A stretch of 64,000 bases of DNA from CAVXUB01 sp963764805. Its GTDB lineage: Bacteria > Actinomycetota > Acidimicrobiia > Acidimicrobiales > Bog-793. This document shows positions 18,215 to 28,597 of the stretch, piece by piece. The stretch spans positions 361,397-425,396 of the forward strand of contig CAVXUB010000005.1 in the NCBI GenBank assembly GCA_963764805.1. Reading direction: 5' to 3'. The position numbers and the translations under genes are program-made. Position 1 is the first letter of the stretch; each line of letters opens with the position of its first letter. The notes under the pieces are model-generated. The model saw nothing but the letters and a program-made list of their open reading frames with translations. It searched no databases and was not told the origin of the DNA.

Positions 18215-18231
18215 GGGTTCAGCGGGCTGAG
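18200..18231. repeat. Perfect 16-bp tandem duplication at convergent gene ends
   Basis: GGTTCAGCGGGCTGAG occurs twice head to tail (18200-18215 and 18216-18231). The first copy holds the lnt stop codon, the second the stop of the convergent GtrA gene. Confidence 0.85.
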
Positions 18232-18788
18232 GCTTCGGCGACGTACGACGGGCTCTCGTGCTCCTCCTGCTCGGTGGCGAGCTCGTCGGCAAGCGCTTCG
18301 GCAGCGCCCGCGTGGGCATGCTCGTGCGTCTGCTCGTGCTTGAAGAGCACCTTGTTGTAGAGGGTGAAGCGGCCGATCCAGATGCACCCGTAGGTGAAGA
18401 TGTTGGCGAAGTTGACGAGCAGCGCCTTGTCCAGCCGGGAGTGGGTGAGGTGGCCCGCATTGTCCGCGGTGAACGCCGCTGCCAGCGACGAGAGCACCAG
18501 GCTGACCGCGGCGATCACCCAGAAGGGCACGACCTCCTTCCAGAGGTGTGAGCGGCCGCGCTTCCCCCACGTCCAGTTGCGGTTCAGGTAGTAGGCCGGG
18601 ACCGTCGTGATGCCCGTGGCGAGCGCGTTGCAGACGAGCGCCGAGAAGAGCGCGAAGACGTAGAAGAACAGGAAGAGGAGGACGTTGGTGATCACCGTCG
18701 AGATCACCGAGACGCTCCCGTACTTGAGGAGTCTGAGAACCTTCGGCTGGCGCGCGAACGAAAGCCCGCGATCTATGAGGGAGCGCAC
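18219..18788 (-). CDS. GtrA-family membrane protein
   Basis: Small four-helix membrane protein (about 189 aa). It has the GtrA pattern: LRLLKYGSVSVISTVITNVLLF, then AYYLNRNWTWGKRG, two more helices and a terminal IWIGRFTLYNKVLF. GtrA proteins are thought to move polyprenyl-linked sugars across the membrane or to assist glycosyltransferases. The His/Glu/Ala-rich tail (HEQTHEHAHAGAAEALADE) is atypical. I prefer GTG 18788; an ATG at 18830 would add 14 odd residues and leave only 26 bases to the divergent gene. Confidence 0.8.
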   Translation of the reverse strand: MRSLIDRGLSFARQPKVLRLLKYGSVSVISTVITNVLLFLFFYVFALFSALVCNALATGITTVPAYYLNRNWTWGKRGRSHLWKEVVPFWVIAAVSLVLSSLAAAFTADNAGHLTHSRLDKALLVNFANIFTYGCIWIGRFTLYNKVLFKHEQTHEHAHAGAAEALADELATEQEEHESPSYVAEASAR

Positions 18789-18856
18789 GAGCTGACAGTT
18801 TAACGGGTGGTCGTTTCGAGGACGAGGCACCCTCGCGCCGGTGACAGTATGGACCG

Positions 18857-19707
18857 ATGTCGCCCCAGCTGGATGCCCTCGTCGCGCTGCTCGACCTGGA
18901 ACAGATCGAGGTCAACATCTTCCGCGGCCGGAGTCCCGACGAAACGCGGCAGCGGGTCTTCGGTGGCCAGGTCGCCGCTCAGGCGCTGGTGGCGGCCGGC
19001 CGTACCGTCTCCGAGGGAAGGGTCCACTCGCTGCACTCGTACTTCCTCCGGCCGGGCGACCCGACGGTTCCGATCCTCTACGACGTGGACCGGATCCGTG
19101 ATGGTCGCTCGTTCTCGACCAGGCGGGTGGTGGCCATCCAGCACGGCAGGGCGATCTTCAACCTCGCCGCCTCCTTCCACATCCCAGAGGAGGGGCTCGA
19201 GCACCAGATCGAGATGCCCTCCGACGTGCCACCCCGGAGACGATCCCCACCGTGCGCCAGCGCCTCCTCGAGCACGACGACGAGCTGGCCGAGCTGCTCA
19301 AGCGCCCCAACCCGATCGACCAGCGCTTCATAGGCGACCTGCCGTGGCGACGAACCTCCGAGCGCGAACCCCGCCAGCGGCTCTGGATGAGGGCTGACGG
19401 GAAGCTCGACGACGACCCGCTGCTGCACGCGGCGGTCGTCACCTACGCCTCCGACATGACGCTCTTCGACTCGATCCTCAACCCGCACAAGATCCGCTGG
19501 GAGGATGACGTGTTCATGGGCGCCAGTCTCGACCACTGCATGTGGTTCCACCGCGATCTGCGCGCCGACGAGTGGCTGCTGTTCGACCAGCAGTCGCCGA
19601 CCGCCCATGGGGCCCGGGGCTTGGCGCAGGGGACGATCTTCTCCTCTGACGGGCGGCTGGTCGTGACCGTGGTGCAAGAGGGCCTGGTCAGGATCAACCG
19701 GCGGTGA
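18857..19707 (+). CDS. tesB: Acyl-CoA thioesterase II, TesB family (one apparent frameshift)
   Basis: Double-hotdog thioesterase (about 283 aa) hydrolysing acyl-CoA. The first hotdog has RVFGGQVAAQALVAA and VHSLHSYFLRPGD. The second, in another frame, has YASDMTLFDSIL (catalytic Asp), GASLDHCMWFH and ARGLAQGTIFSSDGRLV (catalytic Gln). One additional C in the run at 19232-19235 restores PPPETIPTVRQRLLEHDD, so a one-base deletion, probably a sequencing error, explains the split. A -10-like CAGTAT lies 8 bases before ATG 18857, so the mRNA may be leaderless. Confidence 0.85.
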
Positions 19708-19934
19708 TCGGCCTGGCCCTGTACAAGCAGGCGGGGCATTCCGCTGCGGGGACCTGGGCCTACGTGGTGTTCGCCCTGTTCGTGGTGGCGATGCTCGTGC
19801 TGGCCGTCTTCGTGGTGCGGTTCTCGGTGCAGATCAATCGCAGGGCGAGAGCCGACTTCGAGGCGCGGCGCAGGGCCGCGGAGGACGCCTCGGCTGACGA
19901 CAGCGGAGTTGAGGGTGGGAGCGGGACGGCTTAG
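19704..19934 (+). CDS. Small single-pass membrane protein of unknown function
   Basis: A 76-aa protein with one long hydrophobic helix (TWAYVVFALFVVAMLVLAVFV) followed by a basic then acidic, charged tail (INRRARADFEARRRAAEDA). Its GTG start overlaps the thioesterase stop, so the two genes are coupled. It converges on ctaF with a 4-bp overlap. I do not recognise the family. Confidence 0.6.
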   Translation: MIGLALYKQAGHSAAGTWAYVVFALFVVAMLVLAVFVVRFSVQINRRARADFEARRRAAEDASADDSGVEGGSGTA

Positions 19935-20356
19935 ACGAGCCCGCCGCGGCGGCTCTCGACGACGACCCCGATGACCGCCGAGATCGCCAGCGCGAAACCC
20001 ACCACCGCCGACCAGAACCCGAACACCAGCGCAATCGCCACGAGCGCAGCAGCCAGCCCGAGCACGAAGGGCCACACGCTCGAGCTCGGGAACGAGCCGA
20101 CCACCCCTGCGCCGTCCTCGAGCGTGGCCTCGTCCCGGTCCTCCGGCCGCGGCCGCATCCGGCGCGACCACCACAGGAAGTACCCGCCCGGAAGCAGGCC
20201 GAGCAGCGCAGTGGCGATCAACATCGCCGTGCCCGACTGCTCGGGACCGGGGTTGCGGGGACCGATCGACATCCCCCACCCGACGTACCAGTAGATCGCC
20301 GAAGCGATGGCGAAGAAGCCGGCGATGATCAGCATGACTTTCGCTTCGATGCGCAT
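19931..20356 (-). CDS. ctaF: Cytochrome c oxidase subunit IV (actinobacterial)
   Basis: Four-helix membrane protein (141 aa) characteristic of the actinobacterial aa3 oxidase. Two N-terminal helices (KVMLIIAGFFAIASAIYWYV and a second after GTAMLIA) are linked by a basic loop to SVWPFVLGLAAALVAIALVFG and a last helix. It lies 3 bases after ctaD, completing ctaC-ctaD-ctaF. Confidence 0.88.
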   Translation of the reverse strand: MRIEAKVMLIIAGFFAIASAIYWYVGWGMSIGPRNPGPEQSGTAMLIATALLGLLPGGYFLWWSRRMRPRPEDRDEATLEDGAGVVGSFPSSSVWPFVLGLAAALVAIALVFGFWSAVVGFALAISAVIGVVVESRRGGLV

Positions 20357-20359
20357 CGG

Positions 20360-22080
<1,721 letters not shown>

Positions 22081-22084
<4 letters not shown>

Positions 22085-22965
22085 GAGTGGTTCGACCCCT
22101 TCGACGCGTAAGGGCCCCCGTTCGGCAGCTGCGGCAGGTTCGAGTTCAGGCCATGGTTCCGCTGGAGCCACTGCTGGAATTGCTGAGGCGTCACGACCTT
22201 GACATTGAACAACATCTCGCCGTGGTAGAGCCCGCAGTACTGGTTGCAGCGACCGGCGTAGACGCCGAGGTGCGTGGGCGTGAAGTCGAAGTGGTTGACG
22301 TTGCCCGGCAGAGCCATCTGGCTGTAGTTGAAGGCGGGGATCCAGAGGCTGTGGGCGACGTCGTTGGAGCTGAGGTTGACCTGCGTGGTCTGCCCGAGCG
22401 GCAGCTCGAACGTCGGGTAGACGGGGTTGGTCGGGTCCTGGGCCAGCTCGGCGAGGGCACCCTGCTCATGGGTGATCACAGTCACGTCGTGATTCTCGTA
22501 CTGGAACTCCCAGCCCCACTGGAAGCCCTGGATGTCGACCACGTAGTCCGGATGTGCGACCAGGTTGGTGATGTTGTTCTCGGTTAGGACCGTGAAGTAG
22601 AAGATCCCGAACACGATGACGAAGGGGATGATCGTGTAGACGATCTCGAGCGGGATGTGCTCGGAGAACTGGCGGGGAATGCCGTCCTTCTCACGCCGGC
22701 GTTTCCTGATCCCAGTGCCGACGGACCAGAAGATCAGCAGCCACACAATGCCGGCGACGACGAGTCCGGCGATGAACATCCCGACCCACAGCTTGAACTC
22801 GTCCTGGCCCTGCTTCGTCGCGCCCCTGAACTCGCCGAACGAGGGGGCGTTGCAGCTGGTCAGTAGCAGTGCGGCGAGCAGCACTCCCACGGGTGCCACG
22901 AGGCGGCGCAGCTGCCGGGGGAGTCCCCGCACGCGTTCTCCCGACGTGGCTCGCTCTGCCGTCAC
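22081..22965 (-). CDS. ctaC: Cytochrome c oxidase subunit II
   Basis: Membrane-anchored CuA subunit (294 aa from GTG 22965) that accepts electrons from QcrC. It has a lipoprotein signal ending LLAALLLTSC (lipidated Cys 38), two helices, and a cupredoxin domain. CuA ligands are visible as GRCNQYCGLYHGEM plus the upstream His in VAHSLWIPAF. A TAATGT box about 10 bases before the GTG could be a -10 element of a nearly leaderless transcript. It heads ctaC-ctaD-ctaF. Confidence 0.95.
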
Positions 22966-23164
22966 GGGTGCGACATTAGCCACGCGCCCGAGGGGGTGGC
23001 CAACCGGCCATGGGGGTAGACGAAACGGCACGAGACTCCATTACCCCGCCTGCTCGCGGCGCAACGTAAGGGCAGAAGATACATCTATGGCTGTCACTTC
23101 TCCCCTTACGATTGGGCTGCCGGCTGTGGGCGAGACGGATCGGCGAGGAGGGCCGCCTCGGGGA

Positions 23165-23791
23165 TCAGCCCTCGTTCTCCTGCCGGTCCTGCCGGTCCCT
23201 GATCAGCCGCCGCGCTGTCCCGGCGGCCCGGCCGAGATTGCGCGCCCCCTTGGCGGCGGCGGGACCGGAGCGTGATCTGGCCGCCTCGGTCGCCCGGCCA
23301 GTAGCCCGCCCCGCAGCTCTGGCGGCCGTGCCGACACGCGGCGAGAGCGCGCTGTCCGCGGGGAGCGGTACCGGAGGAGCCCCGTCCGGCGCCACGGCTG
23401 GCACCTCACGAACGGTCCAGAGCGTCATCCGCACGAAGATCAGGGCGACGGCCTCGGCGACGCCCACCGCGATCCAGTCCAGATGATGGCGGACCTCGAT
23501 CGGCGACAGCGCAAGGGCGGCGGCGAGCAGCAGGTCGAGGACCTCGTGCAGTCGCCGCCCGATCACCTTGACGATGGCCAGCCGCGCCCTGGTGAGCAGC
23601 CCGAGCAGTACCCATAGCCCACCGGACCCTTCGAGCACGTACGACATGCGGCCGGAGGAGTGGAACCCGAGCACGATCAGGCCAGCGCCGAGGATGTACT
23701 CGGCGAGCTCGTGGGCGGGATAGGGGATGAACCGCGGCTGCCGACTCCCTCGGCCACCGAGCCGCCGGCGCGGTCGCTCGCCCTCAGCCAT
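23165..23791 (-). CDS. Hypothetical membrane protein
   Basis: A 208-aa protein that I do not recognise. After a basic N-terminus there are about four hydrophobic segments (ELAEYILGAGLIVLGFH, SGGLWVLLGLLTRARLAIVK, VLDLLLAAALALSP, WIAVGVAEAVALIFVRMTLW), then a Pro-rich linker and an Ala/Arg-rich cytoplasmic tail. The tail is low complexity and positively charged, so it may touch nucleic acid or lipid. Its neighbours are ctaC and tatA; no operon link is clear. Confidence 0.6.
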   Translation of the reverse strand: MAEGERPRRRLGGRGSRQPRFIPYPAHELAEYILGAGLIVLGFHSSGRMSYVLEGSGGLWVLLGLLTRARLAIVKVIGRRLHEVLDLLLAAALALSPIEVRHHLDWIAVGVAEAVALIFVRMTLWTVREVPAVAPDGAPPVPLPADSALSPRVGTAARAAGRATGRATEAARSRSGPAAAKGARNLGRAAGTARRLIRDRQDRQENEG

Positions 23792-23850
23792 GGTCGGCCG
23801 GGACGAGCGTCAGTCTACGGAGCAGATCGCGGAGCGGATCAGGGCTCGGA

Positions 23851-24060
23851 TCAGGACTCGTTGGTGGCAGTCGGCTCAGTGGTTGTGGTGGTGGTCGTGG
23901 TGGGCGACTTGTCGCCCTCTTCCATTCCCTTGCGAAACTCGTGCGACGCGCTCCCCAAGCCGCGCGCCAGCTTCGGCAGCTTCGAGCCGCCGAAGAGCAG
24001 AACGATGGCGACGACGACGATGACGATGATGCCGTCGGTACCGATGATGTCAGCGAGCAC
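23851..24060 (-). CDS. tatA: Twin-arginine translocase subunit TatA/TatE
   Basis: A 69-aa protein with one N-terminal helix (GIIVIVVVAIVLLFGGSKLP) and the TatA hinge and amphipathic helix (FGGSKLPKLARGLGSASHEF). A Thr-rich tail follows. TatA polymerises to form the pore for folded Tat substrates; the Rieske protein QcrA nearby is a typical one. The GTG start is preceded by AAAGGAGGG. No tatC is seen in the window. Confidence 0.9.
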   Translation of the reverse strand: MLADIIGTDGIIVIVVVAIVLLFGGSKLPKLARGLGSASHEFRKGMEEGDKSPTTTTTTTTEPTATNES

Positions 24061-24137
24061 AGGGCCCTCCTTTCATGAGGACAGCTACCAGGCTAGTTCC
24101 GGTCGTGCCGGAGCGAGATGCGCCCCGTTATCAGAGC

Positions 24138-24249
24138 CGTCAGGCGTCGGTCCCGTCAGGCGTCGGTCCCGTCAGGCGCCGGTCCCGTCAGGCGCTGGTC
24201 CAGTCTCGCGCTGGTCCAGCCAGGCGCTCGCCCAGTCAGGCGCTCGTCC
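24138..24249. repeat. Seven tandem 16-bp repeats at the 3' end of the crotonase gene
   Basis: About seven head-to-tail 16-mers with consensus CGTCAGGCGCYGGTCC. The first four copies are nearly identical and copies 5-7 are diverged. The last copy supplies the stop codon of the crotonase gene (24236-24238). The period is not a multiple of three and no ORF depends on it. It is too regular in spacing, with no spacers, to be CRISPR. Confidence 0.85.
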
Positions 24250-25033
24250 AGTTGGGCGGCCGCCGCTCGATGAAGGCGATCGAGCCTTCCATTGCGTCCG
24301 GGTGGGCGAAGATCGCCGGCACGACGCTGTTGCTCAGCTTCCACGCCTCCTCCTCGGACAGGTCGAGCGAGCGCCGCATCACTTCCTTCGAGGTCCGCAC
24401 CGCCAGCGGAGCGTTGGCGCAGACGGCCTCGGCGAGGGCGATGGCGGTGGGTAGCACGTCGGCGGCCGGCACGACCCGATTGACGAGCCCGAGCTCGAAG
24501 GCCCGTGTCGCTCCGATCGTCTCGCCCGTCAGTGCCAGCTCGAGGGCGACCGAGTACGGCAGTCGCTTCGCCAGGCGGATCAGCCCTCCGCCCGCCGCCA
24601 CCAGCCCGCGCTTGACTTCCGGGATGCCGAACACAGCATGCTCGGCCGCCACCACGAGGTCGCACGAGAGCACTATCTCGCACCCGCCGGCGAGCGCCGG
24701 GCCGTTGACGGCGGCGATCAACGGCTTCGGGAAGTTGCGCGAGGCGATGCCGGCGAAACCTCCCCGCGCCGAGAGGATGTCGGACATCTGGCCGGAGGCG
24801 AACGCCTTCAGGTCCATCCCGGCACAGAACGCCCTCTCGCCCGTGCCCGTCAGAACCACCGCCCAGACGTCGCTGTCCTGTGTCAGCTCGTCGAAGGTGT
24901 CGGCCATCATCTTGCTGGTCGGGCCGTCGATGGCGTTGCGAGACCGCTCGCGGTTGAGGCGCACCACCTCCACCTTGCCGTGACGCTCCCTGACGACCGG
25001 CGGCTCGGCGGCCGCCGCGACCTCGTCGGACAC
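24236..25033 (-). CDS. Enoyl-CoA hydratase/isomerase (crotonase) family protein
   Basis: Crotonase-fold enzyme (265 aa), GTG start with GGAGGAGA upstream. Oxyanion-hole segments are FCAGMDLKAFASG and NGPALAGGCEIVLSCDLVVA; FGIPEVKRGLVAAGGGL follows. The Glu in IPEVKRG is one of the usual catalytic positions; the partner Glu at the second position is not clear, so hydratase versus another crotonase activity is open. It lies beside acyl-CoA catabolic genes. Its final codons and stop fall inside the 16-bp tandem repeat, so the 3' end may have been remodelled by it. Confidence 0.85.
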   Translation of the reverse strand: MSDEVAAAAEPPVVRERHGKVEVVRLNRERSRNAIDGPTSKMMADTFDELTQDSDVWAVVLTGTGERAFCAGMDLKAFASGQMSDILSARGGFAGIASRNFPKPLIAAVNGPALAGGCEIVLSCDLVVAAEHAVFGIPEVKRGLVAAGGGLIRLAKRLPYSVALELALTGETIGATRAFELGLVNRVVPAADVLPTAIALAEAVCANAPLAVRTSKEVMRRSLDLSEEEAWKLSNSVVPAIFAHPDAMEGSIAFIERRPPNWTSA

Positions 25034-25090
25034 TGATCTCCTCCTCGCTCGGGCGTGCTTGGGCGTGGCTTGTGCGTGGCTTGTGCGTGT

Positions 25091-26590
25091 CTACTCGACC
25101 CGGTAGCGAGGAGGCGACCCCGCCAGAAGGATGGAGAGGCCTGCAGGCGAGGTTCCCGCCAGGGCGGCCAGCTCCTCCGGCTCGGCGCTCGCCACCACGC
25201 GCCTGCCGCCCTCCAGTTCGGCGAACACCGGCGCCGAGGTGACCTCGCCCTCGCTGCCGTAGATGACCGTGCCGGCGATTACCCTCGCTCGCTGGCGTTC
25301 GACCTGTTCCCCCCTCGGCACGACGTCCACGGCTGTGGCGTCGATCTCCGCCTGCGCGTCGCTCATGTCCACGGCCCGAAACCCTCCCGGGGGCGGGGTT
25401 GCCGAGTAGACGCCGATGGCATGTTTCGTGATGTACCAGCCGAGGGCGGTGACCAGGGCGTGCCCTCCGTGCTCGCGCAGCAGCTCGAGAGCTGTGGCGA
25501 TGGCGTGGGTCGTGTAGTTGTTGCCGGGACCGCCGAAGTAGGGCAGCCCACCGGTCAGGGTCAGGCCGCGCCGGTCGTCGAGGGCCAACCCGAGCGCCTC
25601 GGCGCCGAGCTGTACTGCCGAGGGGAAGCAGGAGTAGAGGTCCACGAAGTCGATCTCGTCCAGCCCGACCGCGCCAGCGTCGAGCGCCGCTCGCCCGGCA
25701 GCGCGGATGGCGGGTGAGGTCGCAAGGTCTGGCCTCGCCGACGGGAACCAGACGTCGTCGGCCATGGCCGACGAGCGCACGAACATGGCCCCGTCGTCGA
25801 CACCGAGGCTCCTGGCCACCGCCAGCGACGTCACGGCCAGCGCCGCGCCTTGGCTGCCTCCGAGGAAGGCGGTCATCAGCTTCGTGTAGGGCTCGGCGAC
25901 GAGCCGGTTGCCCGGCGACGGCGTTGCTATCTCGGCCGGAGTGCGAGCCGTCTGGAACCAGGCGTTCGGGTTCTTGGCGGCGACCGCCGCGAGGCGGGAC
26001 ATGAAGGCGCCGATGAACGCCCGTTGCTGCTCGGGGCGGCGTCCGTCGCGGAGGGCGAGGGCGTTCTCGATGACCGGGTAGACGTAGACCGGCACGAAGA
26101 GGCCGGCATCGATCTCCGCCTCGGAGCAGCCGAGCCGGTCGGTGCCGATCACCGTGTCGGGAGGGAGCTGTTCGGCGGCCGGCGGCTGGTCTTCACCCGG
26201 CACCGGAGCGGGATCCGCCCTGGGCGAGTGGAGGCGCCCGGACCTGACGGCTTCGGCGCCCGTGATCAGGGTCGCCGAGATGCGGCCGGCGGCGATGTCG
26301 GCGGCGGCCCGCTGGACCAGCCACTGCGGGGTGCTCCCGCTGACCGTGGTCGTTTCGCAGGTGATACCGGTGAGGCCGAGCCGGGTGGCGACGGTCGAAG
26401 CGGGGGCCAGGCCGGCGGCGCGGCTCAGGATGTTGACCACTGTCAGGCGCTCGATGGCTGAACGAAGCCGGGCGGCGGTCGACAGCACCTGCTCGGCCGC
26501 CGCGGTGGCGAGGTCGATGGCGCCGAGCGATCGGTCGCGGCTCGAGGCCTGGCCGGCGGCAACGACGACGGGAGTGCGCTCGGGGTCCAT
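25091..26590 (-). CDS. Thiolase-superfamily protein (acetyl-CoA acetyltransferase-like)
   Basis: A 499-aa thiolase-fold protein. The N-terminal half starts TPVVVAAGQASSRDR and has GSTPQWLVQRAAADIAAGRI where thiolases carry the nucleophile; the usual Cys is not obvious there. The second half has LDEIDFVDLYSCFPSAVQL, GLTLTGGLPYFGGPGNNY and a C-terminal OB-like tail (ARVIAGTVIYGSEGE). This matches a large actinobacterial/proteobacterial family annotated as acetyl-CoA acetyltransferase. A coenzyme A ester substrate is likely, but the exact reaction is unknown. It follows tetR and fadE in one direction. Confidence 0.75.
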   Translation of the reverse strand: MDPERTPVVVAAGQASSRDRSLGAIDLATAAAEQVLSTAARLRSAIERLTVVNILSRAAGLAPASTVATRLGLTGITCETTTVSGSTPQWLVQRAAADIAAGRISATLITGAEAVRSGRLHSPRADPAPVPGEDQPPAAEQLPPDTVIGTDRLGCSEAEIDAGLFVPVYVYPVIENALALRDGRRPEQQRAFIGAFMSRLAAVAAKNPNAWFQTARTPAEIATPSPGNRLVAEPYTKLMTAFLGGSQGAALAVTSLAVARSLGVDDGAMFVRSSAMADDVWFPSARPDLATSPAIRAAGRAALDAGAVGLDEIDFVDLYSCFPSAVQLGAEALGLALDDRRGLTLTGGLPYFGGPGNNYTTHAIATALELLREHGGHALVTALGWYITKHAIGVYSATPPPGGFRAVDMSDAQAEIDATAVDVVPRGEQVERQRARVIAGTVIYGSEGEVTSAPVFAELEGGRRVVASAEPEELAALAGTSPAGLSILLAGSPPRYRVE

Positions 26591-26625
26591 CTGCGGTGGC
26601 GTGCGTGCCTGCGCTGCGGAGCGGT

Positions 26626-27330
26626 TCAGCCCACGGCTGGCCGCCGTGCTGCGGGGCGGCCATCGGCCGGCCGCGGCAGGAGGCCGTTCAGCAGCAGCGA
26701 CACGAGGAAGTCGGCGACCACCGCCGCCGGCAGCCCGTCGTCGTCGACCAGTCGGCGGTGGGCGATCTGCCCAACCAGCGCGGCTATGGCGAAGGCGATC
26801 ATCCGGGGTGGGCCCTCCACCACCACTCCCTTGCGCTGGGCAGCGGCGACGAGAGCTTCGGTCTTGCCGATGAAGCCCTCGTAGATCTCGGACAGATGCT
26901 GCTCGAAACGCTCCCCCAGCGCGTACGCATCCCTGAACAGCAGCTTCACGAGTGCCTTGTCGGCGTCGTAGAACTCGAACGTCGCCCGCACGGCGGCACG
27001 GAACTGGGCGTCGGGCTGCTGTGCCACTTCCGCCGCGGCGGCATGCACGGCGGCGTCGATGTGCTCCTGCAGAGCGGTTGCCTCGGCCGCCATCAGCTCG
27101 TGGAAGAGCACCTCCTTCGAGTCGTAGTACCAGTAGATCGAGCCGTAGGAGAGGCCGGCTGCGCGGGCGATGTCGGCGATCGTGGTGGCGTGGTAGCCCT
27201 TGTCGGCGAAGACCTGTTTGGCCGCCATCAGGATGTCCTGCCGGCGCTCCGCCTTGTCCTGATCGCTGACGGCTCGGCGTAGGGAGCGCGAGCGACCCGT
27301 CTCGCTCAGTTGCGCCGGATCGTTGACCAC
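26626..27330 (-). CDS. TetR-family transcriptional regulator
   Basis: A 234-aa repressor-type protein. The N-terminal helix-turn-helix reads RRQDILMAAKQVFADKGYH, then TTIADIARAAGLSYGSIYWY. The rest is a helical ligand pocket with no recognisable specificity. It overlaps the fadE gene by 25 bases if GTG 27330 is used; GTG 27270 is an alternative start without overlap. It lies between acyl-CoA dehydrogenase and thiolase-like genes, so an acyl-CoA inducer is likely. A perfect palindrome upstream of fadE is its probable operator. Confidence 0.88.
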   Translation of the reverse strand: MVNDPAQLSETGRSRSLRRAVSDQDKAERRQDILMAAKQVFADKGYHATTIADIARAAGLSYGSIYWYYDSKEVLFHELMAAEATALQEHIDAAVHAAAAEVAQQPDAQFRAAVRATFEFYDADKALVKLLFRDAYALGERFEQHLSEIYEGFIGKTEALVAAAQRKGVVVEGPPRMIAFAIAALVGQIAHRRLVDDDGLPAAVVADFLVSLLLNGLLPRPADGRPAARRPAVG

Positions 27331-28553
27331 GGTGCGCCCTTGTCGACCTCAGGCTCCCGGGGGAGGCCGAGGATCCGCTCCGCGATCTGGCTGCGGAGGA
27401 TCTCCGACGTCCCTCCCTCGATGGTGTTGGCTCGCGTCCGCAAGAAGACCGTCGCCCGCGAGGCAGCATCGGCGTCATCCGGCATCCACGCGATCGCCGA
27501 GATGCCGGCGGCGTCCATCGCCACGTCGGCGCGGTACTGGTTGAGCTCGGCGTTGAAGATCTTCCCGATCCCGCCCTCCGGCCCGGGCTGGTCCCCCCGC
27601 ATGCGGGCGAAGGCCGCCCGGAAGGAGGTGATGTCCTTCACCTCCTGGGCGATGTAGACGCGCGCCAGGTGCTGGCGGACCGCGGGGTCCGTCCGATCGG
27701 GGACGGCGTCGAGGTACTTCTGCCAGGGGTCCCTGCGCACGCCGCCGGTCAGCGAGACCGGGTCGATGGAGAGCCCGGAGAGCGTCACCCGCTCGTTCAT
27801 CAGGGTGGTGCGTGCCGCGCGCCAACCGTCCCCGACGGCGCCGACCCGGTTGGCGCCGGGGATCCGGACGTCTGTGAAGAACACCTCGTTGAAGTCCGCC
27901 GAGCCGGTCAGTTGCACGAGCGGGCGGATCTCGACACCCGGCGACTTCATGTCGAGGATGAAGTAGGTGAGCCCCGCGTGCTTGGGGACGTCGGGGTCCG
28001 TGCGGGCGACGAGCATCCCGAAGCGGGCGTACTGGGCGAGGCTGGTCCAGACCTTCTGCCCGTTCACCACCCACTCGTCGCCGTCGCGAACCGCCCGGGT
28101 GGCGAGCGAGGCGAGATCGGAGCCGGCGCCGGGCTCGCTGAACAGCTGGCACCAGATCTCCTCGCCGGTGAGGATCTTGGGGAGGTAGCGGGCCTTTTGC
28201 TGATCGTCCCCGTGCTCGATGATCGTCGGCCCGGCAAGGCCTACCCCGAGCAGGTTGATGCCGTAGATCGGGAGCCGCCAGTGGGCGAGCTCCTCACGGA
28301 TCACGGTCAACATCCAGGGCTCGCCGGAGAGGCCGCCGTACTCCTTCGGCCAGAGCGGGGCGGCGTAGCCGGACTCGCCGATCACCCGCATCCATTCGAA
28401 GATGTCAAAACCTTCCCTGGCGGCGGCAAACGCATCGTCGTCCTGGCGCTCGAGCGCTTCCATCCAGCCTGCCGGCACGACGCCGCGTAGCCATCCCCGG
28501 AACTCCGCTCGGAACGCCGCTCGCTCCGGCGTGTCCTCCACCTTCAGGCGCAT
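27306..28553 (-). CDS. Acyl-CoA dehydrogenase
   Basis: FAD flavoenzyme (415 aa) introducing the alpha-beta double bond into acyl-CoA. Motifs are PLWPKEYGGL, CQLFSEPGAGSDLASL (FAD contacts), GQKVWTSLAQYA and the C-terminal TRANTIEGGTSEILRSQIAER. The catalytic Glu, variable between subfamilies, cannot be assigned safely. It begins just after the palindromic operator and heads the run fadE-tetR-thiolase-crotonase on the minus strand. Confidence 0.9.
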   Translation of the reverse strand: MRLKVEDTPERAAFRAEFRGWLRGVVPAGWMEALERQDDDAFAAAREGFDIFEWMRVIGESGYAAPLWPKEYGGLSGEPWMLTVIREELAHWRLPIYGINLLGVGLAGPTIIEHGDDQQKARYLPKILTGEEIWCQLFSEPGAGSDLASLATRAVRDGDEWVVNGQKVWTSLAQYARFGMLVARTDPDVPKHAGLTYFILDMKSPGVEIRPLVQLTGSADFNEVFFTDVRIPGANRVGAVGDGWRAARTTLMNERVTLSGLSIDPVSLTGGVRRDPWQKYLDAVPDRTDPAVRQHLARVYIAQEVKDITSFRAAFARMRGDQPGPEGGIGKIFNAELNQYRADVAMDAAGISAIAWMPDDADAASRATVFLRTRANTIEGGTSEILRSQIAERILGLPREPEVDKGAPWSTIRRN

Positions 28554-28578
28554 CTCGGATCCTCCGGGTGCAGTACTA

Positions 28579-28594
28579 GACTGACTCGTCAGTC
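28579..28594. promoter_or_regulatory. TetR-type palindromic operator
   Basis: GACTGACTCGTCAGTC is a perfect inverted repeat with 7-bp arms (GACTGAC/GTCAGTC) and a 2-bp centre. It sits 25 bases before the acyl-CoA dehydrogenase start, in a 44-bp gap after the upstream gene. Length and symmetry fit a TetR dimer site, and a tetR gene lies inside the downstream operon. Confidence 0.75.
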
Positions 28595-28597
28595 AGC

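Noticed and set aside
24138..24249. CRISPR array
   Set aside because: Repeats are 16 bp, directly abutting, without unique spacers and with no cas genes.
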